This document shows, piece after piece, positions 47,701 to 54,302 of a stretch of DNA of 64,000 bases. This stretch comes from Sabellastarte sp. h YS-2021. Its lineage: Eukaryota > Annelida > Polychaeta > Sabellida > Sabellidae. Position numbers and translations under genes: made by a program. The stretch's first letter is position 1. The number at the start of each line of letters is the position of its first letter. The notes beneath the pieces are model-generated. The model made no database searches and had not been told where the DNA came from. It saw only the letters and a program-made list of their open reading frames with translations. The stretch spans positions 30,942,614 through 31,006,613 of the forward strand of contig OZ024930.1 in the NCBI GenBank assembly GCA_964017235.1, given 5' to 3'.

Positions 47701-50700
47701 AGTTTCTCAAGAGGAAATTAGAAAAATTATCATGAAGTCACCCACTAAATCTTGTTTGTTAGACCCATGGCCTACATTTCTTGTTAAGGAATGTATTGAT
47801 ATTTTACTGCCCTCTATCACCAGGCTTGTTAACTGCTCGTTGTCAGAAGGTGTTGTACCTGATGAATTCAAGAAGGCTATTGTAACCCCATTGATTAAAA
47901 AGTCATCACTACCACCCAATGACTTAAAAAACTACAGACCTGTTTCTGGGTTGGGCTTCATATCCAAACTGGTTGAACGTGTTGTTGCTTCTCAGTTGAA
48001 TGACCATGTTAGTTTGAACGGACTGGAGAATGTCAGGCAATCTGCCTACAAACTAGGTCACTCAACTGAATCTGCATTGCTTTCAATTAAGAATGATGTT
48101 CATTTGGCTTTTGCTAAAGGTGAGGCTACTGCTGTCGTTCTCTTGGATCAATCAGCAGCGTTTGATACTATTGATCATGATACGCTACTTAATTCTCTTA
48201 GCTCCTGGTTTGGTGTGAGCGGGGTTGTCCTCGATTGGTTTAAGTCTTATCTCTCAGACCGTGTTCAGTGCATTAAGATTGGGTCAATTTTATCTGATGC
48301 CAAAAATTTATTGTATGGTGTGCCTCAAGGCTCTGTCCTGGGGCCAATCCTTTTTTCACTCTATACTACTCCACTGAGTAAAGTCATACAGAATCATCCT
48401 GGTATTAGTTTCCAGTTCTACGCTGATGACACACAATTGTATGTACACCTCACACATAAAAATGTTGCCTCAGCCCTTGATAAGCTGTCACACTGCCTTG
48501 AAGACGTAAAGAGATGGCTCTCTACAAATAAGCTCAAGCTAAATCCAGATAAGACCGAATTCATTGTGTTTGGCTCAAAGTCTCAGCGCGAAAAACTTAA
48601 TCAGTCCTTCCCGGTCAACATACTTGGTAATCTCATATCACCAACAGATGCAGTTAGGAACCTTGGTGTCTGGTTTGATTCTGATTTCTCATTCTCTTGC
48701 CATGCTAGGAAGGTCTGCAAGGCTTGTTTTGCTCATGTCTGGGATCTTAAGGGACTCCGAGGACATCTGACACATGAAGCTACTCTTATGGCTGCCAATG
48801 CTCTGGTCGGAAGTCGACTAGATTACTGTAACTCTCTGTTCAGAGGTCTCTCAGCTCTAGATCTGCGCAAACTTCAATGTGTTCAGAATAGCCTGGCCAG
48901 AATTGTTGCCAACACCACCAAGTACTCACACATCACTCCAGTTAGAAAAGCACTACATTGGTTGCCAATTAAGTACCGTTCTATCTTTAAGACTGCCATG
49001 TTGGTATATAAGTTCCTACACAGTGGTAACCCCAAATACTTTGAACCCTTCCTCATTCCCAGACATAGTGCATATAACACTCGTCGAAGTCAATCTGATG
49101 GCATATTTCTTGAGGTTCCCCACTTTGGTTCAATTTTCAAGTCTCGAAAACATTTTGGACTCAGTTTTGCGTATGACGCACCTATGATTTGGAATGACCT
49201 TCCTGATGAGGTCCGCTCTGCAAACTCACTTGCCTCTTTCAGGTCAAAGTTGAAGTCATACCTCTTTGGAAAAGCATACCCACCCTAAATTTCCAATCTC
49301 CTTTCTGCTTTCTCCGTGGTGCTGACCCCTGCAATGTCTCTGGTTTTTGAATATTGAACAATGTTTTTGTGTGATGCGCCTTAGAGTCTGTCTTTTGACG
49401 GAAATTAAGCGCTATAAAAGTGCTATTAGAATTAGAATTAGAACTTCGCTAAACAAATGTCCAAATTCGCTTAGTATACCTTAGCCGTTATTTTTCACTT
49501 TAAATATTGATTGTGTGAAAACCAATCACCAATATATTTTATTTTTATTCATATGGTGTATGACAAAATATGTTTAAATATAACAAAGTATGTTAATGTC
49601 ATGTATCTTTATTGTGAAAATATTTATGAACATTTAATGTGAGCAAGCATAAAATGAGAAACTGGTAAGTAATTCTTACTCGCTTACTTTTTTGGTGTAG
49701 CTGTTTTAGCACATCTCAGAAAAGACACATCTGTCTGTCTATACATACTAGATCATTGCATCGAATGGCTTAACTTTAGATGAGGAAAATGCATGAATCA
49801 AACACATACCAGAGCCAGTCTACTGTCAAAAAATTGCCCTACTTTCTGCTACCACTCACATAAACAAACACCCATACCAGATCTTTAATATAAAAGCCTA
49901 AACTTTAGAGTAAACAAATACAAATATACAAAGAAAAGGAGATCATTGTTACATATGGTATTACTTTAATATGAGATTGAGGCCGCAGTGATTGGTTAAC
50001 GAATTCTGGTTGAAAAAATACCGCTTTACAATAATATTACTGTACATACCAGGTCATTATTACAAATGGTGACTGCTGGGAACATCAGTGAACCATTCTC
50101 AAACAGATTCATCTTGGTGGTAGTCGGGTAGTCCAGATATCTGGTAAGACCAGTTATAAAGTAATACAGGAGAAAGCCCAGCATAAGCAACATCAGTAGC
50201 AACCAAATAGCCCTGTGAAATACATATATACAAAATATTAACCTGTTGTAGGTATGTAGATTGTGCACCAGGTATACCAAGTATACAAGTACATGCACAC
50301 ATAATCTTTATCATCTTTATAATCTTTAAAAATTAGTCTTTGCTTTACAAATACCTACAAATTCAAAAAGAATTACAATAATAGTTCTTTCAAAAAGTTA
50401 GACTCAATCACTATATCACCCTCTAGCAAATGAATTTTTAATCAACGATCACCAGTCATTCATTTCCCAATATTCAACCTGTTTTCTGTTCAATAACATG
50501 ACTAAGATTTCATGTCGAAAAACCTAACTTGATTTAGTGGTGATTTTTTATGAAGTATCACTACTTTTTCCAGTCAGAAATCCAGCTTTGAAATAGTGTT
50601 GAAATTGTGTCAGTGTCAGTTTTTCAACCAAAAATCACCATGATTTCTGGTCAAAATATCACTACTTTTTCATGTCAGAAAACTAACTTAGATTTAGTAG

Positions 50701-51915
50701 TTGGTAATGTGCATTTCAACGTCGGGACCTGTTTTCAACTCTAAATCAACGTAATTTCAAGGCGTGTGCCTGCTAGGTAGTACATGTACAGTTAGAAAAA
50801 ACACTCAGCGAGAGCAAAATCTCCCTCAACGCCCAATATCTGAATCACCAAGTAAATTTAAACATGTTGACATTTCCTGAAAATCTCAAAAAAATCTATC
50901 GACAACTTTTCGACTTATTTTGCCAAAAAAAAAGAAATGCACAGAAATATATATATGCCCCCTTGTTGGAGCTTAGCATTTTTTTTGGACAAAAATGCAC
51001 TTACTTAAAGCTGGATAATCATATGTAAAATGTAAATATACAGAAAACATAAAACCAGATAACCCTATAAAATGCAAATCTAATGATATCATCAATCTAA
51101 ATAATCCTATAAAATGTAAAGGGTTAAGATATATTAAATCTAGATAAACCCTATAAAATGTAAATATAAAGACCATAATCCGGATGACCCAATACAATGT
51201 ATATTGTAAACATACAGATATCAGAAAGCCATCCTATAAAATATAAATATAAATTCAGATAACCATATATAAATGTAAATATCAAGATATCATAAATCCG
51301 GATAACCAATAAGAAGTAACAGACATCAGAAGGTCAGATTATTCTATAAAAATGTAAAAAAAGACATATCATAAAGCCAGACAATTCTTTAAATATACAG
51401 CCTATTACACACAGAAGTACGCATACAGATGTTGCAACATATTTTGAGTGTTTAGAAAGCATATGGAGTTTGTCAATGGGGACACCTAATAAAATAATGC
51501 AACAGAAAACAAAATATACTGCAATTAGTATGTAACTGATTCAGTGAAACTTTTATATTGCAGTAGAAACTCTGATAAGCTCTAATATTGTTGCATATGA
51601 ATTTTGACAATGTCAGCAAATCGCCAAGTTGGCAGTTATTCTTGGTTGAGGGATTCAGTCACAAAAATAAAACAAAACAGATTTATTCTGAAAGTGACCC
51701 AACCGAAGGTATTTCACCACACCTCACTTTTAATATAGTTGCATGTTGCATCAGCTTAAACTAAAAGTCACATGAGTAATTTATTATTATACTACAGTAA
51801 TATCTTACCTCCTGAACAGTTTTATTGCAGATCCTGCCACATTTTTCAAGCCATGCAGACTTGTGTTCTCTGCAAATTCTTCACATTTCTCATTAATGCT
51901 TAAATCTTTGGCCAT
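29584..51915 (-). CDS. DEG/ENaC family sodium channel, right paralogue (complete, eight coding exons, 455 aa)
   Basis: Exons 51915-51809, 50212-50050, 42422-41934, 39871-39721, 38219-38166, 30711-30546, 30178-30087 and 29729-29584 sum to 1368 nt with all phases matching and all introns GT-AG. The product is a subunit of a trimeric cation channel of the plasma membrane. Seen: His-Gly at 21-22; TM1 about 38-58; FPAVTICN at 80-87; MFEMCTW and GAGVKV blocks in the ectodomain; IPPG; LPSPY at 257-261; a cysteine-rich segment with CGC and CGCLHNC; and TM2 about 412-437 with GAS at 419-421, the family selectivity filter. The tail ends KKMVYDD. The length is slightly below typical ASICs (about 510-530). 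ATG 51915 has a strong context (GCCATGG). Ligand (protons, peptide or mechanical) is not deducible. Confidence 0.95.
30087..30178 (-). CDS. right channel gene, exon 7
   Basis: 92 nt, acceptor CTTGTAG|AGAGTC, donor TTTTCAG|GTGAGT. Encodes ESVVYLRIYFDTLLTTITEQ and VPAYTFANFS, the pre-TM2 'VYF ... E' segment of the family. Confidence 0.93.
30546..30711 (-). CDS. right channel gene, exon 6
   Basis: 166 nt, acceptor TTTCAG|CCGAAT, donor ATACAG|GTAAGT. Encodes SCGCLHNCSEVNYDV and SQMLFPSTY, the conserved CxCxxxC ... Y ... S ... P block before TM2. Confidence 0.95.
30765..31235 (+). mobile_element. 5'-truncated LINE 3' end (same family as the 46-kb LINE)
   Basis: Encodes the C-terminal RT blocks (RFFEVPQ-like, YDAPIIWNNLPDVVHAANS, FGKAYPA) and the same 3' UTR phrases as the 46-kb element (GTGCTGACCCCTGCAATGTC, then TCTTTTGACAGAGATTATG). 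The tail is ATTTATTTGAATTTATC-like. It lies in intron 5 of the right channel gene, antisense. Confidence 0.85.
31541..31707 (-). repeat. split direct repeat B2 (outer terminal)
   Basis: 167 bp matching B1 at 32098-32264; one substitution noticed (CACCAGGG against CACCGGGG). Its outer edge is the element's 3' end. Confidence 0.93.
31708..31906 (-). other. unmatched spacer between A2 and B2 of the Ngaro-like element
   Basis: 199 bp with no second copy in the window. In circular-intermediate models it belongs to the terminal module. No ORF. Confidence 0.7.
31907..32097 (-). repeat. split direct repeat A2 (internal)
   Basis: 191 bp; I saw no mismatch with A1 at 36711-36901 (constant offset 4804). 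It abuts B1 without a gap. Confidence 0.94.
32098..32264 (-). repeat. split direct repeat B1 (internal)
   Basis: 167 bp copy of B2, starting exactly where A2 ends. This B1/A2 junction equals the two element ends joined, as in a circular intermediate. Confidence 0.94.
32271..33290 (-). CDS. tyrosine recombinase of the Ngaro-like element
   Basis: 339 codons. Tyrosine recombinases integrate the circular cDNA of DIRS-order elements by strand exchange through a covalent Tyr-DNA link. The catalytic set is complete: Arg168 in FLRLSNL, His284 and Arg287 in HAFRR, His307 in HGGW, and the nucleophile Tyr318 in HTYF. An N-terminal SAM-like core-binding region spans about 25-120. It overlaps the RT-RNase H frame by 55 bp in another frame. 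The true start may be internal or by frameshift; the first ATG at 33290 lies inside the RT ORF tail. The intact catalytic set suggests a young copy. Confidence 0.93.
   Translation of the reverse strand: MCMVACKRAIFLPQFVYLIVGPVKSLIEAAYSRIASGLRPRTSQAYRDKFSLFLAFTSYFQLPLHELDSILAFLEFLVRNGSRAHSLNTYVSVLRHYFHLLDVPYASLAHRKVHLFTKSVAINSPYTPKFKANFSIPVLLNLVKACDTFPSGFIYKAIFLLAYFAFLRLSNLAPSSASKFDPTRNFTRGDIIFGPPGAHVIVKWAKSMQSSSKHQVVQIPSLPASPLCPVRALKFLLSSIPGSPSSPLFVSPPSLSPISAPMVSATLSRLLLSLKLDPSHFGFHAFRRSAVSWAADHDVPLQNLKAHGGWSSNAIHTYFKFTPKASATVATTFQLHLPT
33236..34840 (-). CDS. reverse transcriptase-RNase H of the Ngaro-like element
   Basis: 534 codons open to TAA near 33236. Copies element RNA into DNA. RT blocks: FDIHYSPILSRPK about 98-109, KIDISRAF 167-174, PMGMRTGSALCQ about 202-213, and the catalytic YIDD 233-236. 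RNase H blocks: DASLSGMGLCW from Asp391, Glu424 in LELL, YIDN with Asp449, and HIPGKDNVKAD with Asp499. The listed start is a TTG; the frame stays open upstream to the G run at 34890 and the true protein starts further upstream, so the N-terminus is undefined. No methyltransferase domain follows RNase H. Confidence 0.93.
   Translation of the reverse strand: MTVSATGCYNYQRARVKVPTDFNIANWRALCVNYYDKLLLEYLEYGFPLCVDRKSFVFNNNVVNHPSTNQFPDDIDAYFVKELKNRAIVGPCENFPFDIHYSPILSRPKTDDTRRVIVNLSHPWGQAVNDHISNEIYDGVPYSLKYPSVQDIVDAVDALGGDVLLSKIDISRAFRNLRVDPLDYDLLGLKWKGNSYLDISIPMGMRTGSALCQRMTDVIRYVMASHGVIIRNYIDDVIAIHPRHCADKDFDTLYSLFEFLGIPVNPKKVVPPTRVLTCMGIQVDVDAHQLTIPHEKIIQTVDTCRLFLTRSHMSKKQLQSLLGKLLYVHRCVHAARFFVNRLLNSLRNATGRIILTKEMKQDLSWFVQFLSKANGKVMFNDARVKLDVFIDASLSGMGLCWDKNVYAVSRHLLATQGLSITQLELLNVLIAFRTFAKYWTGQWDKFYIDNKAVVHALNHGKIKYIYMQQVARSIWLLLATYDIKLECTHIPGKDNVKADILSRVFERGLLKGWLFNECVWWPVKGQYFYPNLFI
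34879..35334 (-). pseudogene. upstream part of the RT polyprotein, split by a G-run frameshift
   Basis: 151 open codons with no recognised domain, ending in a run of prolines encoded by the C run and stopping just after it. The RT frame is open on the other side of the run in a different phase. The most likely reading is one ORF interrupted by a length change in the homopolymer, either a real mutation or a sequencing/assembly error. Confidence 0.65.
34890..34910 (+). repeat. 21-base G homopolymer
   Basis: Twenty-one consecutive G on the plus strand inside the Ngaro-like element, at the point where the RT reading frame changes phase. Confidence 0.97.
35373..36647 (-). CDS. Gag-like ORF of the Ngaro-like element
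   Basis: 424 codons starting with ATG at 36647, about 60 bp inside A1. Presumed nucleic-acid binding/particle protein. Seen: an N-terminal FCSKCGLKHPRP zinc-ribbon-like cluster (Cys11, Cys14, His18, then Cys26); a Ser-rich linker; a probable coiled coil at about 85-108 (LDLILKKMQDLEDKNELLER); a central block with PWPHHHCFPSAGG and DLSPIQFSIGFLGCIQ; and a C-terminal Cys/His cluster (CEDFNKNECKF, HACSYCFKEVGR, then H and C). This layout resembles the ORF1 proteins of DIRS-order elements. Confidence 0.85.
   Translation of the reverse strand: MASQNSNLVFCSKCGLKHPRPVGNRCKRTLNVSAPVVAADQEDPVNVSHVPVQQDNRGDLGSNSGPPSGSASSSSKTSNLDTKLDLILKKMQDLEDKNELLERKIDQQDPIVSASRFSHSSPAKSSKSARKSRRHRVRHATRCGVSDSSDEEDTRFSSQASGSHFSRVSDTEVSDIQPSMDFLKHDEATQRKVQKQLLKLQGQSRSGAHKPGKSLKSGLHRAGDNAVKVEIPWPHHHCFPSAGGNLPEYKDLSPIQFSIGFLGCIQEEKSNTVRNSMLEYGRHLLQDALETNWLTARHAHMVLLQDMERGKVTWRHPDAVEKIRIRNTARVISAKTNPPNTKDNKSSNKDKICEDFNKNECKFSSDHVVAGQICKHACSYCFKEVGRFFYHKVQDCLRRRTAEQGRTNQSELKLNFEQLIQTDL
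36711..36901 (-). repeat. split direct repeat A1 (outer terminal)
   Basis: 191 bp identical, as far as read, to A2. Its outer edge at 36901 is the element's 5' end and carries the AACAACAACAA motif. Confidence 0.94.
36902..38160. other. intronic DNA flanking the Ngaro-like insertion
   Basis: Part of intron 5 of the right channel gene. A minus-strand open stretch at 37075-36902 reads DLHKIKGFIMINVDGLKLAF and further; it looks protein-like but I do not recognise it. A plus-strand frame at 37391-37711 also shows no family motif. Nothing else was found. Confidence 0.4.
38166..38219 (-). CDS. right channel gene, exon 5 (54 nt)
   Basis: Acceptor TTATTGCAG|CATATC, donor GCTGCAG|GTAAAA. With one base from exon 4 it encodes AYPNCSLYEFTQCIVPAA, supplying two ectodomain cysteines. 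Placed by splice sites and phase agreement with both neighbours. Confidence 0.9.
38330..38545 (+). repeat. interspersed repeat, same family as at 2.4 kb
   Basis: TTTGTCTGTTTGTGTGTATT, GCAATTACTCCGAATCAAAT, ACAATCCAGATCAGG and a terminal AGCTCTGGGAGTTCTAGTTA follow the family order. Confidence 0.55.
38550..39300. other. intronic DNA without recognised features
   Basis: Intron 4 of the right channel gene; no repeat or exon recognised before the SINE at 39.3 kb. Confidence 0.4.
39313..39545 (+). mobile_element. tRNA-derived SINE, diverged forward copy
   Basis: GGGGCTCACTGGTGTAGCAG head, a B-box-like GGTTTTCGAATC, the body phrases GTTGGTTGTTACTTGC, GGTTTAAAGTGCAGAATC and CAAACTACCCATAGCAATAT, then AACGTAACATAAAACAAAAG. 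Each aligns in order with the SINE at 23535. Confidence 0.8.
39721..39871 (-). CDS. right channel gene, exon 4
   Basis: 151 nt, acceptor AATTGTAG|AACATC, donor CTATCAG|GTAAGT. Encodes NIFLPSPYEGPGC, then a block with five cysteines ending CGCQTMPYLQLLS. This is the conserved 'LPSPY ... C ... C ... CGC ... MP' segment of DEG/ENaC ectodomains. Confidence 0.95.
40125..40270 (+). repeat. interspersed repeat, GAGTGC-end fragment
   Basis: Ends GGCTAAGGATTGCACTCTGT then GGGTGCATTCTAGTTAT, a diverged form of the family terminus. Confidence 0.45.
40398..40507. repeat. array of three 22-bp CG-centred palindromes at 29-bp spacing
   Basis: Near-palindromes of form AGGCATTTCGCGAAATGCCT start at 40408, 40437 and 40466, exactly 29 bp apart, with 7-bp spacers. 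The array is bracketed by GTGTAAT (40401) and ATTACAC (40506). It is in intron 3 of the right channel gene. Confidence 0.9.
41320..41551. mobile_element. short MITE with about 45-bp terminal inverted repeats
   Basis: The left end TACTGCTTCTAGGCATAACT continues with GCAGGCATAAGTTGG and CGCC; the right end carries the inverse of each block, apart from a 4-base block (AATA against GGCA). About 135 bp of unrelated, AT-rich centre. No clear target duplication and no coding capacity. Confidence 0.85.
41934..42422 (-). CDS. right channel gene, exon 3 (489 nt)
   Basis: Acceptor ATTCCAG|ATTCGT, donor AAAGAG|GTATTT. Encodes residues 91-253 from IRKEYMDQ to MIYRKE, including MFEMCTWK, GQCYTFNA, YNGLDVVIDVEQ and the IPPG block. 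The same 163 residues need two exons in the left paralogue. Confidence 0.96.
42430..43235. other. intronic DNA without recognised features
   Basis: Start of intron 2 of the right channel gene, reading from its 3' side. AT-rich; nothing recognised. Confidence 0.4.
43319..43427. repeat. array of four 22-bp palindromes at 29-bp spacing (left arm)
   Basis: Units start at 43319, 43348, 43377 and 43406. Units 1 and 3 contain the perfect palindrome AGTCATTACGCGTAATGACT; units 2 and 4 have CATTTCATGTAATG centres. Bracketed by CAATCTGTG at 43306 and its inverse CACAGATTG near 43450. Confidence 0.93.
44240..44720 (+). mobile_element. degraded LINE fragment (pre-RT region) with internal 93-bp duplication
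   Basis: Encodes blocks like ADRFIEFFTEK, IIMNSPSKSCSLGPYP and ASLEQ-KCP-FFKQ-HVTPIL, matching the pre-RT region of the 46-kb LINE (ADRFVTFFSDK, IIMKSPTKSC). The stretch from CATCACTTCAATAAT to ATCCTCAAAAAAT occurs twice in tandem (about 44498-44592 and 44592-44688). Confidence 0.75.
44760..44901. repeat. array of five 22-bp palindromes, mostly 29-bp spacing (right arm)
   Basis: Units start at 44760, 44793, 44822, 44851 and 44880 (steps 33, 29, 29, 29). Centres vary between ACGCGT, ACGCGA, ACACGT and ACGTGT. The block is the inverted partner of the left arm at 43319. Confidence 0.92.
45165..45340. repeat. hairpin-forming interspersed repeat (GTGGATAATAAAA family)
   Basis: Relative of the repeat at 24222. 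A 14-bp TTTTATTATCCACC at about 43250 is its inverse start and may belong to another copy. Confidence 0.55.
45345..45845. other. intronic DNA without recognised features
   Basis: Unassigned sequence left of the LINE 5' region, inside intron 2 of the right channel gene. Confidence 0.4.
46222..47541 (+). CDS. LINE ORF, N-terminal leader with 2A-like motif and APE endonuclease
   Basis: From ATG 46222 (the open frame extends upstream to 46126 only from a GTG). The N-terminus is hydrophobic (MSTIRWLFLLLLFW), resembling a signal sequence. Residues 69-77 are GDISLNPGP, close to the ribosome-skipping 2A consensus ending NPGP. The endonuclease follows immediately: NCRSVRNK, VTETHI, GRGGGVGYFI, VYHPPG, GDFNIHVD and the C-terminal SDHALV. 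The endonuclease nicks target DNA to prime reverse transcription. The frame ends prematurely at TGA 47539-47541; homologous RT coding continues in the next frame, so the copy is probably inactive. Confidence 0.9.
   Translation: MSTIRWLFLLLLFWRKSVSSDPNVFIPLSAHGLTSLPRPYRLHSYVLNTHLFPCVAKRHGLATLLLLCGDISLNPGPISFGVVNCRSVRNKGPCIDDTVTVHSVDILAVTETHIRQEETDSLLHSITPTGFKFCHKPRIHGRGGGVGYFINKAIQFRSVDTPTFSSFENVSITIGSAAQQLVLTCVYHPPGSCSESFLDQFLNLLEYLSSVSPSFLICGDFNIHVDTSSNDSIKFQNCLESCNITQNVQTATHLHGHILDLVLTPTDASVISNVRVAEFISDHALVLAQLDSVNPPSHKAKVVTFRRYHKINMDSFRKDLGNSAFVKCPGDTVSGLCEQYLDDLSKLLNKHAPLVTRTFTKQATGWLSDTYRLAKTIRRQLERIWRKDKSAYNRARLRRQIGRCNSLVNKDKANYFRNLVKENTNDSKKLWQVLRSALH
47542..49288 (+). pseudogene. LINE reverse transcriptase, frameshifted from its endonuclease
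   Basis: Open in one frame to TAA at 49288; that frame is also open back to 47273, but there it is a shadow of the endonuclease ORF. Blocks: [70 protein letters not shown] with the catalytic DD near 48425, [48 protein letters not shown] and the C-terminal FGKAYPP. Apart from the single frameshift it is undamaged. Confidence 0.9.
49450..50040. other. intronic DNA without recognised features
   Basis: AT-rich DNA between the LINE tail and exon 2 of the right channel gene. Confidence 0.4.
50050..50212 (-). CDS. right channel gene, exon 2 (TM1)
   Basis: 163 nt, acceptor TTTCACAG|GGCTAT, donor GACCTG|GTATGT. Encodes AIWLLLMLLMLGFLLYYFIT (TM1), YPTTTK and FPAVTICNNDL. Confidence 0.96.
50440..50780. 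repeat. degraded repeat with CAACGT and TCAGAAA motifs
   Basis: Repeated phrases (TCATGTCGAAAAACCTAACT and TCATGTCAGAAAACTAACTT, each followed by TTAGTGG or TTAGTAG) recur about 150 bp apart and end near GGCGTGTGCCTGCTAGGTAG, which looks like a transposon terminus. The opposite end was not found. Confidence 0.45.
51000..51400. repeat. degenerate tandem repeat, about 45-55 bp unit
   Basis: CCTATAAAATGTAAAT, ATATCATAAA and CCAGATAACC blocks alternate roughly eight times. Copies are diverged, so the array is old. In intron 1 of the right channel gene. Confidence 0.75.
51809..51915 (-). CDS. right channel gene, exon 1 with start codon
   Basis: 107 nt, donor TTCAGGAG|GTAAGA. Starts MAKDLSINEKCEEFAENTSL, with His21-Gly22 in LHGLKNV, the N-terminal gating motif. 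The frame is open upstream but with no in-frame ATG before a stop, so 51915 is the start. Confidence 0.92.
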
Positions 51916-51919
51916 GGCC

Positions 51920-52370
51920 AAAAAAGCTTGTGCACAAGTGATACTTTTATGGTAGCTAAAAAGCTGTGAAATCCTGTTGTGTGGCAATAGATAGTATCAA
52001 TACGGCTTTTTGTTGGACTCCAAAACAGGTAAACTGACAAAGCATAAATGTTTGGAAACAATGTGCAACTTTAAGCCTTTGATCAATTATAATTCCTTCC
52101 TTTTCATTCTTATATTTTTTCAAGCCTAAAGAAGTCTCATACAGTGGTAATATAATACAATAAAAAGTACCATTAAATTTTTGAACCATAAGTTATGCAA
52201 TAATTATTGTGATTCTTGCTTCTTAGAAGAATAGCCCTACAATTAAAAGTAAATGTTTGTAGAAACGTAAATGGTAGGGGAACCTTGAGTTTGTTCAATT
52301 TCCCCTGGTTTCCTTTGTTAATGTTCTAGCCTCTTAACTTCATGACTAAAAAACTTGCCATGCTTAACTG
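51920..52370. other. 5' flank of the right channel gene
   Basis: Should include its 5' UTR and proximal promoter. No TATA element or known motif could be assigned. Confidence 0.4.
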
Positions 52371-52373
52371 GTA

Positions 52374-54302
52374 TTACTGATGACTGCTAATCATTACTTG
52401 TCAAACACTTGATAAAGCCATTGCAAATAGCCCAAATGTCTGTTTTTGCATTTGTTAAAAATTGTTATGATGAAAAAATAATGAGAGATTAAAATACCCT
52501 CATCAACATCCATTGGACACTGATCAAATATTTGTCAATAAGGTAGATTTGACAGAAAATATTCTATACTGTTTCAATCATTAGATGTTCTTGTACATTA
52601 TAGCAAAAACAATTCACTCTTATAATAAGCTAAGCAATTTCAACTTTAAGATTAATCTTAGGAATTTAGATGTCAGTGAAAAGGGAAAATATTGACTCCA
52701 GGTTTATTTTACAACAAATAGTGGCGTCATATTATGGAATGATACAGATATGATCAAAATATTTGCAGATTCTTGTGAGTAATGGTGTTTCTTGTTAAAC
52801 GATATAACTTGCTCTTGAGGGTTTATTGACAGAGAGGCAAAACCAATTATCAGTAAATGGTTACCCTGCCATATAATTACTTCTCAATCCCTTTTCATAT
52901 AAATGTACAAGGGGAGGGGGGTGACCGGAAGATAGGTGTGGCTTTTAGTCAATTTATGTTAACCATAATCATTCATGCAAGCAGAGTTTTTGAGATTTTA
53001 GGTTCCTTTAAACAACTGAGGTCAAATCGGAACAACCTCTGGGCCAAACAAGGGAACTGACAGGTGATTGGCCTGCAGTTGTATATCTCCCCATGGCTTG
53101 TATGCAAACATTTTATTTTGATTCCAATACTGACTGTTTTTCTCTGTCAAGATTGGATTTCCGTGTTGAATTGGCTGAGATTAATTATAATACAGATATA
53201 ATAAAATTAAAAAGACTTAAGTGTTTCAAAACAAGATCATTGACCACTTTGGAAAAATTACTGTAATAAAGGCACTGATGTGAATCGCATGGTCATGTCT
53301 TTTCCTTTACCTCAAAATCAGATGTGTAAAAAAACTGACAAGTAGCTATTGAGTGTTCTATGGGATGGGAAGCCAGACAAAGCTAGTAAGGACCAGATTT
53401 AATAGAATTTTACCAATGGTGGTTTTATAATGATCAACATTTAACTATTTCTGAAAGCCTTGACGTTTGCACAGCTAAGGAGGCCTGTATCTACCCCAAA
53501 TCCTCAATGGTCTAATCTGTTTCATTTGACTTTTGATAATTAAACAGAATTTTGGTTTGCACTTTGCATTTTGCACCTAACTCCAAAAGATTCAAAATAT
53601 CCTTTGCAGAATGGAAAAATCGTGGAGATAGGCTTTCTCTTTCATAAGTTTGTTACAATCAGTCCGATCACAGCACACAATAACAGGTTTCCGAAGCCAG
53701 CTAAAAACCTATTTGTTTAGTTTAGCCTATCCTCCACCACAGTACATCTCCCTGGAATTTCCCCTTTTGATCTCGAGCGCATTAGGGGATGTTGTGTCGA
53801 TTTTGCACTATATAAATGTTTCTATTCTATTCTAATGCCCAAGTCCGACCTCAGCGATTTTTATCATGACGAATGATGACTTTAAAGTCTTTGTCTCCAA
53901 CACCATAGTCTGCTTAATTCTTCATCCATTCTTCTTTCATCTCCATCTTGCACCGTCTCTCTTTATATCATGGCAAAAAATTTTAACTGTTTGAAAATTT
54001 CATGGTTAGTCACCACTCTAATTTCTGTGATTGTATTTTTGCGCCCTTCTACATTTGACAAGACTGTAGCCCGCCTACAGTGATGGTTGTCATCTGTCTT
54101 TGTATAAGTTACTATAAATTGTAGAACAATTTCTAAAGATCTGTTATAAGACACCTGTCAGTGAGAACGAGTATACAGGCCTTCATTAGAGGTAACATCA
54201 CCATAGATTAATCATCATAGGTCATCAACAGTCTTCTTCAGTCTTATCACAGTCTTCTTCAGTCTTGTCACTTCTTCAATTCTTGATACTCTTCCATCTT
54301 CC
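52374..54302. repeat. 1929-bp tandem duplication, copy 1
   Basis: Sequence from TTACTGATGACTGCTAATCA to CTTCTTCAATTCTTGATACT is repeated next to itself at offset 1929. No mismatch was seen in the lines compared. Contains a LINE 3' fragment near 53640-53835 and otherwise AT-rich DNA. The junction has three bases (TCC) not present after copy 2. Confidence 0.95.
53640..53845 (+). mobile_element. LINE 3' end inside duplication copy 1, (TATTC)n tail
   Basis: Encodes a GFRSQLKTYLFSLAYPP block, then GATGTTGTGTCGATTTTGCA and a TTTCTATTCTATTCTA tail; same subfamily as at 20.6 kb. Confidence 0.85.

Larger units (their letters stand above)
45850..49443 (+). mobile_element. near-complete CR1/L2-type LINE (about 3.6 kb)
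   Basis: It has a 5' UTR (start uncertain, about 45850-46070), an APE endonuclease and a reverse transcriptase separated by one frameshift near 47540, then a 3' UTR with TTAAGCGCTATAAAAGTGCT and an (ATTAGA)n tail to about 49443. The RT signature ([35 protein letters not shown]) belongs to the CR1/L2/Rex group. At least five 3' fragments of relatives lie elsewhere in the window. Inserted in intron 2 of the right channel gene, antisense. Confidence 0.92.
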
